DNA of 64,000 nt, from NCBI GenBank assembly GCA_964036195.1, contig OZ038452.1:8178704-8242703 (forward strand). The letters run 5' to 3'. A program made the translations under genes and the position numbers. The notes under the pieces were generated by a model. It was not told the DNA's origin, ran no database searches, and saw only the letters and a program-made list of their open reading frames with translations. The first letter of the stretch is position 1, and every line of letters starts with the position of its first letter. Of the stretch, positions 45,122-55,300 are shown one piece after another. The stretch comes from Sphaerolaimus hirsutus. Taxonomy: Eukaryota > Nematoda > Chromadorea > Monhysterida > Sphaerolaimidae.

Positions 45122-46086
45122 TACCGTATTTCCATGAAATACACCCCGAGGGGTGATTGTTTCAGAGTGACAATTTTGAGGGGGGGTATTTCGAGGGGGG
45201 CTTATTATTTCGTCAGAAATTTTTTGAAGCCCCAGTACTAAAATGTTGGTTGTAACGTACGCAGACGTCGAAAAATGCATGCGACAATAAGCACCGTGTA
45301 TAAGGGTCTATACACTTGTATTAGTATGTAGATGGTGTAAACTAGGGTGTCAACAAAAACTTTTTGGCGGAAAACGGAAACGGAAACGGAAAAAAATTTG
45401 CACCTGCCGGAAAACGGAAAAATGAAAGGCCGGAAAACGGAAACGGAAACGGAAAAATTTGCTGAAATTATACTGGAAACGGAAAAAATTTGCTGAAATT
45501 TTGCCGGAAACGGAAAAAAATTGCAGAAATTTATCCAGAAATCAAAAAAATTGCAGAAATCTTGCTAGAAATAGAAACAATTCACATAATTTAGAACCTG
45601 CATTGCATGCATGTTTACCAGTTTGGCTGAAACAGAAAACAGAGAATTGAGCCAGAAAATGAAAAAAAGTTGGAAAAACAGACAATTGAGCCGGAAAATG
45701 GAAAAAGGCGGAAAAACTGAAATTTTAGCCGGAAAACGGAAAATGAGCCGGAAAAACGGAAACGGAAAAAAAGTTTAGCAGCCGGAAAACGGAAACGGAA
45801 ACGAAAAAAAATGTGCCTGCAGAAAGCGGAAACGGAAAACGGAAAACGGAAAGTTGACACCCTAGTGTAAACCCTGTTCTGACGTGACACAGTCATTGTT
45901 TTTAACATATATTCCGCATTGCCAGATCACAAACCGCAGTTTTGGCATGTACATTCTCTGTACACGCAATTTAGGGGGTATTTCGAGGGGGTTGGTAATT
46001 ATTTCATAGTCGCCATTTTGAGGGGGGGGGTATTACGAGACGTGGGGTATTTCGAGGGAGGGGGGGTATTTCAACAAAATACGGTA
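45122..46086. mobile_element. Compound TA-flanked MITE with nested hAT element
   Basis: Begins TACCGTATTTCCATGAAATA and ends TATTTCAACAAAATACGGTA. Subterminal TTTCGAGGGGGG repeats and a central TGTACATTCTCTGTACAC match the 4515-4877 family. It is interrupted by the hAT element 45343-45864, which therefore inserted later. Confidence 0.7.
45343..45864. mobile_element. Non-autonomous hAT element, CGGAAACGGAAA interior
   Basis: Inverted tips TAGGGTGTCAAC and GTTGACACCCTA, flanked by the perfect 8-bp duplication GTGTAAAC (45335-45342 and 45865-45872). The interior is almost entirely degenerate GGAAACGGAAAA and GCCGGAAAA motifs. A sister is 38450-38911, with which it shares the central CATGTTTACCAGTTTGGCTG. 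Confidence 0.92.
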
Positions 46087-46610
46087 TTCATGTGTCGATT
46101 GCATACAGAACTATGATACGAGTATGCGGAGCATTCCACCCTCATACACTGTTGGAATTCCAAAGGGGTAACCTTTCCATATCTATTTGTGCTATTTATC
46201 ATGCACAGAAAAGTTATCTCACGATGTCGTATTTGCGCTTGGCACACCGAATATTTTCCATGCATTCGTAAAAAATGCTATTAAACGCATAACTCAAAAT
46301 GTCAGTCATGGTCTCGTGCGCCTGTCCAAACTGAAATCTTTTTTAAAGTAAAAAGTTAGTATTTTTGAAAATTTCTTAAATGACTAGAAGTTGCTTCAAA
46401 CTTTTTGCGTCTTGCCTGATTTTCGTTCAAAATACAATTTTTGAAAATAAATACTACTTGCGGAAGTACAAAAACCGAGCAACCAAAACCGTTCGAACAA
46501 AACTAAATTTCACCTTGCCGTGCACCAATCTCAGTATAACCCCCCTAAACAACCACCAAAAACCTACTCACCCAGATCCGACACAGGAAACTAACCCCCT
46601 ACCTCCGAAA
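46087..46610. other. Upstream region of DOHH
   Basis: AT-rich intergenic sequence. An open frame runs into the DOHH start from 46380, but its upstream part has no domain and starts at a weak context, so 46611 is taken as the start. Confidence 0.45.
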
Positions 46611-49091
46611 ATGTCCACCCCCGACCAGTCTGAAGCGCAGCGGATCAAAACCGCCGGCGCCGCGCTGCTCGACCGATCGCAGCCGCTCGCCGCGCGATTT
46701 CGCGCACTTTTTGTGCTGCGTAACTTGAATGGGCCGGCTGCCGTGCGGCACATTGTCGACTGTTTTCAGGGGGAGGATTCTGCCCTGCTGAAACATGAGC
46801 TAGCTTATTGTCTGGGTTCGTTGTTGGAGGGGTGTTTTTGCGGGGATCCTGTTTGGGCTTCGTTTCTGTTTCTGCGTCTTGTGTAAATTTTGGTCAGTCT
46901 GCCATTTTCGGCGCCCCTATAGTACGCTGATTCACGTGGCTATCTGTTTGAACCACATAACGTTTGTTCTGTCACTATCGATTATTTTTGGCCATGCAGT
47001 GTTAATCGAAAAAGCCCCAGTCGATCTCGACCCCCAGCCAGTTTTCAATTTCACGTCACCGTTTCAACTGAACTCTTCGTAACAGATCGATCGTTCGAAA
47101 CTTTTCGTCAAGCCCTGTATTTACCATCGACCGAACTTACAACAATAAATCCATTACCCCCAAAACCCCAAAATCCCCCCTTCAGGCCAAATGGGCGCCA
47201 GCGGCGCAATCGCCGATCTCACTCGAATCCTGTCACTGAGCTCTGAGCATCCGATGGTGCGGCACGAGTGCGCAGAGGCGCTGGGCGCCATCGGCGACAA
47301 CAACGAAACTGTCGTTGAAGCGCTGCGACGGCACGCCGACCCCGCAGTCGAGCCGGCGCACGAGGTCAGGCAGACTTGCGAGCTGGCTTTGAGGAGGCTC
47401 CAGTGGTTGAAAGAGGGACATGGCCCTGCGGCGGGGGATCAGTGTCCTTTTCGGAGTGTTGGTGAGTGATTTTTTTTGGTTTTTACTTTTTTATGTTTAT
47501 CAATGTGATGTATTTATGTGATGTTTCAATGCCACAGATCCGTCGCCTGCTGACGACAGACATGAAAAAAGTGATTCGAGCGCATTGTCGGACATTCTGT
47601 GCGACCCGGAGAAACCGCTGTGGGACAGGTACACGGCCATGTTCGCGCTGCGCAACAGAAACACTGAGGAATCTGCCCTGGCTTTGTCGAAAGGTGAGGG
47701 AAAGTGTAATTTAATGTTTATTTAACTGTAGACTGAAATGTATTTACGGATGGATATCAAATTCACTGTAGGATATTATAAACAGCATTGCTGTATGCAA
47801 TACTTATCAGGAATCATTCGACAAAAATTCATAAAAATTGGACACCATATTCCAGGGACGTATCCAGGATTTTTGAGCGGGGGGGGCTGCTTGTTTACGG
47901 AGCCCGGCGAACGGGGGGGCTCAGCCCCCCCCCCCTAAAATTTTTCCCACATGGTTGCGGAATGGCGTTATGGCGCTGGCGCCATTTATAGGCGCCATAC
48001 CATGGCGCCATTGGCGTTGGCGCCAGCGCCAAATACCGCTCTATATGTATGTAAAATACATACATATAGAGCGACAGGCATAAAATTGAGTGCATTTTAC
48101 AGGGATAAGGGATGCAGTGGACAATTTGTAGATAATACTTAAGCGTGGAATGGAAACATGCGCGCTTGCGCGCAAAAGTTTTTCACAACACCCTCCAGAA
48201 TCGTCAAAATCCGTGCAATTCTGGTGACTTTTTCCCCCCGTCCCGGAAGGGGGGGGGGGGCTGCAGCCCCCCCCGCCCCCCCCCCCTGGATACGTCCTTG
48301 CCATATTCATAGTTTCCCATACAAATAAGTGGGTGTGTGTCGGTGCACAAGTAAACCCGGTGCACAAGTAGTAAAATTAGTAGAAGTTCGCCATGGTGCG
48401 GCGTACTTTGGCGTCCTCAAATGGCGCCATTCCATCACGAATCATGTGTATATTTGTTGTTTTTAGAGGGGTGGTCACAGGGGTTCAATACATGTATGGG
48501 GTTTTTCAAGCTTTAGAAGGAAAAAAGGGAGAAAAATCGCCAGATACATATGTAGATAGCTGGAGCGTTTGGGGTGTAACCCAACCCCCTCCGACCCCCC
48601 CATACTGAACCCCAGCAGTGCCCATGAAGATCCAGCGCTCAATTATGGGCGCCGTACCTAAGCACCGGGTCTACATTGGCACCAGACATTGTTACTTGTG
48701 CACCGGGTTTTTTTGTGCACTGGTCCTGCGCCAAATGAGTAGGGCTGTTCGAAAAAAAGCGTAACAGACCAACAAAACCTCAACCATAGGGCTGCAATGT
48801 GACGACAGCGCCCTACTCCGTCACGAGGTTGCCTACGTGCTGGGTCAGATGCGGGCGCCCTGCACTGCCCTACCCTTAGCGGCCCGACTCGCCCTACCGC
48901 ACGAAGCTTCTATGGTGCGTCACGAATGTGCAGAGGCCCTGGGTTCGATTGCCACGGATGAGTGCACTCAGATTTTGAGTAAGTATCTGAAGGAAGAGGA
49001 TAGAATTGTTAGGGAAAGTGTTGAGGTTGCTTTGGATATGGCCGAGTATGAGAAAAGTGATTCGTTTCAGATAGCTGTGGGTGGGAGTTGA
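46611..49091 (+). CDS. DOHH: Deoxyhypusine hydroxylase
   Basis: Four exons: 46611-46815, 47186-47461, 47538-47693 and 48790-49091, giving 312 residues (about 300 is usual). It is a HEAT-like repeat enzyme with all four His-Glu iron-binding motifs: KHELAYCLG (62-63), [10 protein letters not shown] (95-96), RHEVAYVLG (224-225) and [10 protein letters not shown] (257-258). The two halves are internal repeats, as expected. DOHH hydroxylates deoxyhypusine on eIF5A using a di-iron centre, completing hypusine synthesis. Introns are in phase 1 throughout. Intron 3 holds a hAT element (47853-48300). PPWD1 starts only 287 bp downstream on the same strand. Confidence 0.97.
47853..48300. mobile_element. 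Non-autonomous hAT element, CAGGGACGTATCC family
   Basis: Ends CAGGGACGTATCC and GGATACGTCCTTG are inverted. The perfect 8-bp duplication CCATATTC flanks it (47845-47852 and 48301-48308). Interior as in 3246-3703 and 5746-6182: G/C runs, GGCGCCAT and TATGTATGTAAAATACATAC palindromes, GCGCGCTTGCGCGC. In DOHH intron 3. Confidence 0.92.
48460..48610. repeat. Fragment of CAGGGGTTCA / GATAGCTGG element
   Basis: CACAGGGGTTCAATACATG followed by a GTAGATAGCTGGAGCG motif and CCATACTGAACCCC resembles a deleted copy of the 57282-58825 element. No clear duplication found. Confidence 0.5.
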
Positions 49092-49378
49092 TTTTGTTGT
49101 TGTTGTGAATACGCATCGAATGTTTTTTTAGGTGGTTGTTTACCGTTTTTTTGTTACTGTCCTGTGATAACTGATAATGAAGCATCAATAAAACAGTCGT
49201 GTGTGGGTTATGTCGAACAAAGATCCGCTTAAAAATCTTGCGCTAATATAACATTTATCGAATTTGATGAGCTTAACGCTCTTCTCGAGAATGAAAACAT
49301 TATCCTTGCAAATCAGCGCGTAAATACAAACCACCCTTCCAACCAATCAGGAAATTGATACAAAAATAGGTAAACACT
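49092..49378. promoter_or_regulatory. Compact DOHH-PPWD1 spacer
   Basis: Only 287 bp separate the DOHH stop from the PPWD1 ATG. CAATAAAACAG at about 49189 could serve as the DOHH polyadenylation signal, and AACCAATCAGG at 49340-49350 is a possible acceptor or promoter element for PPWD1. The short same-strand spacing would fit either a compact promoter or a trans-spliced pair; the sequence alone does not decide. Confidence 0.35.
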
Positions 49379-52300
49379 ATGTCAGCCGAAAATGAGCCCA
49401 TTGTCGCTCTTGAATCAACCGCTGACTCTGAGGCGACTGAAAACACAAAGGGCGACATCGACGGTGCTGTCGAACAGCAGGCCGGTGTAAATCATGATGA
49501 ACAGAATGGACACGGTGTAGCCGCGGACGCGTGTGCGCAGGGCACCAGCGGCACTGCTACTGTCGTTGTTGATGAGCCACCTGAGAAAAACGCTGATTCT
49601 GCGCCGCCGGCCGCCAAGCGCCGCAAGGGTGGGTCCTTTTGTGCTGATTTCGTGTAAGTTTGTTTCGTCTAGGCGGTGTGCCTCCCAGCACGCCCTGAGG
49701 CACTTTGGTGTTTACGGCATGCCCAAGTGTTGTTACCTGGTGCCAATCCCACACCCTGAAGTAAACTGTCAAATGTTATTTAACATATCATGCAAAGTGT
49801 CATATGTCAAGCAAAGTGTCAATAATCATGGCAAATGTCATACAACGTGTCAATTGTGTATCCAAATCTTATTATCAAACAATGCTTACTAGTTCATCAA
49901 ACATGTCTTCACGCCCTACAGTGCTGCAGCACGAGGCGGCCTATCTACGAAACTTGCCCGGTGCAAAATGTTACGAAAAGTCGTTCATGCACCGGGAAAT
50001 GATCACGCACGTTCTGGCCACTTGGTGGGTTAACTGTTTCATATTCATTCTGATAATTATACCGTATATCCTCGAATAAGTCCCCATGGGACTTTTTGCA
50101 TTTTTGAGGAGTTATTTGACGGGAGGATTTATTTTGCCTGACTCGCCTAACAGGGGGGGGGGGGGTTTGTAGGGGATATTCGAGGATATACGGTATAGGT
50201 AAAGTAATGACACCGAACCCCGACATTCGTGCGCAGCACCGATTTCATAATCACCGTGAGCTGCGATGGACACTTGAAGTTTTGGAAGAAGCAACATGGT
50301 GAAGGTGTTGAGTTTGTGAAACACTTTCGCGCCCACGTTGGTAAGTGCGTGCGTGATTTTTGAGTGCTGAATGCGTGCCCAACAGGGTTTTTTTCTCGGA
50401 TAGCCCGACTTTTGTGTGGAAATTGCATTGCCTGATTTCATTTCTTATTTAACAACTCTTATGACAACGACAATGACAACCGGAAGAACTACGCTGATCC
50501 TTTCCATTCGCATCCACTTAACACATTCACGCGCAGGTCAAATCGTTCACGTGCATCAAAACTGGAACGGCACGCTGTTGTGCACGGCGGGCGTGGACAA
50601 GACGGTCAAGGTGTTCGACATCGCCAATTTCGACATGATCACCATGATTCGTCTGGATTACGAGCCGTTGGCGTGCGCCTGGGTCCATCACCCGTCGGGT
50701 CGGTAAAGAGTGTTGTGCAATTCCATTCCATTCCATGCAATTCCCACTGAAATTGCAACTGTACCAATGAAAACACCCCCCCCCCCAATTAAAAAGAAAA
50801 ATTCACAAAATTATATCACCTGTCGAACATTTCTGCCACATTGATACCAAAATCTGCACGCTGGCGTAACAAATTTAAAAACGTGTAGGGGGGAAAAACC
50901 AATGTTGATCTACATATATGCAAAATTGCGTGCAAAATATTGTGTCTAGTGAATCAGTTCCAAAAATTTCACTGCCGTTCCTTCAAAAATTGGTTTTGAC
51001 GCAGGTGTTAAAAACACTGACAATGTCCGAGAAATTGGATAGATCAAAACGCAAGAAAGGACAGCAGTGAAGGTGTTCGTCCCTGACTTATATAAAAAAT
51101 CTGCTCCAAAATTCAACCGATGTGGAGCCAAATACAAAAAGCGCGCCTACATCCCTAATCAAATTGCACGACTTTGTCGATTGCTATCCGCAGACGCGAT
51201 CAGCGCGCTGGCCGTGTCGGAGTCGAGCAGCGGCAAGGTGCACGTGTACGACGGCCGCGGCGCCGGCGCTGTCGCGCTGCACACTTTTGACAAGCTGCAC
51301 TCGAAGCCGGTCATGCTCATGCAGGTTGGTGGCTACTGAAACGTTTCAAGTTGTCATTTCTGATCTGATATGATCCTCGGGGTTCAGTAGGCAGCTGTAG
51401 GGCTTTTTGTGAGAGCTGCGTGAGTTGCCGAGGAAATTTCTCTTACCGTATTTCTTCTAATAGAACGGGATACCTCCAATAGAACGGCATCTCCAATAGA
51501 ACGGCAGGTTTTGGCACATTTTTGAACTCATGAAAACAATAGAACGGCAGCCTCTAATTGAACGGCACCTCCAATAGAACGGCAGGTAGAAATAATGGCG
51601 GATATGTTCAAAACACAAAAATGGATCGTGAGAACATTCAAAGCATCCAAATAGGTGTTAAATCTCAAATTGATGCTTTTTGATATTAAAATATTGCCCA
51701 TAAGTTTCATTTAAAAAGTTATTAGAAAGCTTAAAAATCACTGAATCCATGCACACGCCCATGTATTTATTCAGAAGCTCTCTGCGTTTTCAGTTCAACG
51801 CTGTATTGGATTGCGCGATCAGTATCGACCAATTGGGAATGATCGAATATTGGACTGGGCCAAAATATGACTACGAGTTTCCAAAAACAGTTCAATTTGA
51901 GTACAAAACGGATACCGACCTGTACACGTTCGCGAAGGAAAAGGTTTCTCCAGTATGTGTTGCCATTTCGCCCACTGGCAAACACTTCGGCACTTGGGCG
52001 TCTGACAAGAAAATTCGGATATTCAATTTTGTTACTGGGAAAATGACCAAGGTATTTATGAGGCTTTTTATTTTGGTATTTTTGCAATTAATTGCCATTT
52101 TTGTTATCGATATTAATTTATATTGTCTCAGGTCATTGACGAAAGCATTAATTCATATGAGAATGACAAGAGTAACTATCAGGATTTGCCTCACACCGAA
52201 ATTGGTAGACGGTAAGTTTCAATTTTTTTGTGTTCACCCTTCTTTATCTTATTTAATCTCATTAAAATCGCAGCCTGGCCGTTGAAAAAGATCTAGATCA

Positions 52301-55300
52301 GAGCAAATTTGCCCGCTATGCGACATTGTGTTTTGACGAGTCTGGGCATTTTCTGATCTACCCTAGTATTATTGGCATCAAGGTGGTCAATTTAACCACT
52401 AATCAGTGTGTTAGAGTCATTGGTGAGTCGTCTTCATTTTGTATGCAGTTGTAAATACGCTGAACGTTCAGGGAAAGTTTGCCTTTATCCGTGATTAGCG
52501 TTGAAAAATGTGTTTCGCGTTTCAGAAAACATAACAAAAAAAGCGTTTCAGAAAACGTAATCCCACAAACTCTCTGAACGAAAATAAAATAAAATAAAAT
52601 CTCTCTGAAAAACGTGTATTAGTGAAAAAGTATAAGATATTTAAATTCGTCTTTTATTTAAAAATAAATTTTCTCCCTGGATTTTTAAAATTAGAAAAGT
52701 AACTATGCGTGATGATGAAGTCATGCCTGTCACACCATGGTGAAACGACTCCAAGGGGACTTGGCTTTCTGTGGCTATGTTACCCCCCGCTGCGCTTGGC
52801 GCATAAAAATTGTATTAAAAAAAATTGGACAAAATCTGCCTGTACCAATATCGTCCTCATAATTCACCCAATCACACCCCCCAACTTCCACCCCCCCCCC
52901 AAACTTCCACCCTCCCCCAAACTTCCACCCCCCTCCAACTTCCATCGCCCCCCCAAACTTCTACCCCCCCCTCCAACTTCAATCACCCCCCAGGCAAAGG
53001 GGAAACGCTGCGCTTCGTTTCGGTGGCGCTGTGCCGCGCCGTGCCCGGACCCGCTGAACGGCTGCACGGCGTCGCGCCCACCATGGAGGCGGAAGCGTCC
53101 GACAACCCCGCCCTCAAACACTCCCAGCCCGATCCCATGCTCGTATGTGGGGGGGGGGTAGTTTGGGTGTGGCAAATTTTTCGTTGTTCTATCCGTGTAC
53201 TTTGCATGATAGCTTATGTGATGACATTGGAGTGATCTAGCATTTTTTCGCGGATTTCGTTGGGGCTTTACTCCAGGGTCAGGTTGGAATGGTATACGGA
53301 AGCTGTGCGCGCTAGTTGGCACTCGGCGTCGACTGGTTTCGATGTAAATTTTGATTTAAGCTAATGTTCAAACCTTTGTCGCTCTATTTAAATATTTTTC
53401 TGTATTTGCAACGTCAACATTTGCATTCTTTTAAGCGTCATCAACTAGCATTTGTATTGGCATCGGAACCAGTTGTGCGCTTTTGTGTCATCTAAATATT
53501 AGGGTGTAAACTAAGTTTCTTATATTTTTTTGCGATCTCATAGAAATGCACATTCCTGCGTCCCATTCTGTTGTACATTGGCCGATTTTCATGCACTTCG
53601 AGTATGTTGGGGTTTGGGGTCTGCGCTTTGCCGAATTGTTTTGGTTTGCTCGTATAATCCCCCAGTCCCGAGATAAGGGGTGTCTTTAAAATGGTAGTCA
53701 TTTTGCATAGATCATCTGTACATTGAGTTTGAAGCTTAATAACTTGGCCATTTCTGGACCGATTTGGACCATTCAACAATTAAAATGATCAAAACAACCT
53801 GATGATTCCATTTTTGCGGTCGGATTAGTGATGTCTAAATTCCGTATGCCGATGTGACCCGGTCTTTAAACGTGAAAAATAGTCGTAATAATACTTTTTA
53901 AAGACGGTTGTTTTGAACATGCTATCACATACTTTAGACAAAAAGAATAAATTTGGCCCAAAAATATTTCAATATCACTTCCCAGTCAAAAGTTACAGCA
54001 CTTCAAACTTACACCCCCAAACCATAAATATAAATTACCGCATGAAGAACAAAGCATGCAAATTCAAAACTCTATATCTCGGCCACTTCTCTGCCGAAAT
54101 TCACCTATGAATGCTTCAAATGATCACAATGACCTGTAGATTTCATTTTTATGTTCTGATTATGTATGCACTGTTCTTCATGCGGTTATTTTATGAGCGG
54201 TATGTGAAAGTTCAAAGTGCTATAACTTTTGATTGGAAAGAGATATTGAACTCATTTTTGTTCTCGTTGCCTAAAGTATATGATAGCATGTTAAAAAATT
54301 TATTTTTTCATGGTTAAAAACCGGGTCAAATCGGCATACGGAATTTAGACATCACTAATCCGACTTCAAAAAAGGAATCTTCAGGTTGTCCCGATAATTT
54401 TAAGTGTCGAATGATCCAAATCGGCCCAGAAATGGGCAAGTTATTAAGCTTGAAAGTCAATGTGCAAATCATCCGTGCAAAATGACCACCATTTTATATA
54501 TCCCCCTTATCTCGGGACTGGGGGATTATACGAGCAAACCAAAACAATTCGGCATAGCCGAGACCCCAAACCCCAACATACTCGAAGGGCATCAAAATCG
54601 GCCAATGTACAACAAAATGGGACGCAGGAATGTGCATTTTTATGAGATTTCAAAAAATATAAGAAACTTAGTTTACAGCCTGATACATTCAACAGAGTGG
54701 TCATGCCGTTTTTGTGACAAATGTAGGGTATTTTTTAACGAATTTCGATGTTCGAAAACTATAAAATGTTGATGTCGCGGAATCTTGATGTCGATTTAGT
54801 AGTCGACATTGAACCTTGACGTTGCCTTTGTACTTAATGGGCCACACGGACCATTTATTCGTCGCAAATTCGTCAACTGAATGTCAACTAAATATAACCA
54901 TTTTTTGAAGCATCACACTTAACAGCAACAATGAAAATTACACGTATCGATATACAATGAACTATGCACACAACAAAGGAAAGTTTAAATCACATAATGA
55001 ACCAAAATTTAGTTGACACGATTTTTGTTGTCAACTAGTGTGTATGTGGGCCCAATCACTTGGGTTGTCGGAGCCTTGCTTTCAATCAATGTGGTTATTC
55101 TACAGGGTGCAATTTAGACCTACGCTCTAGATTTCGTATACCGTGTTGCTTCTAATAGAACGGCATACCTCCAATAGAACGTTGAGCCCGCTGGCAGACT
55201 CTTACTACCGCACCATAGGTATGTATTTTTGAGTGAACTGGCAAAGTTCCAAAAAATGCAGTAAAACATGGTAGGAGGTCCCTCGGGGCACCTATCAGCA

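Noticed and set aside
53492-54772. Mirror-image ORFs of about 95 and 122 codons
   Set aside because: They lie in the two arms of a foldback element and encode the same sequence by symmetry.
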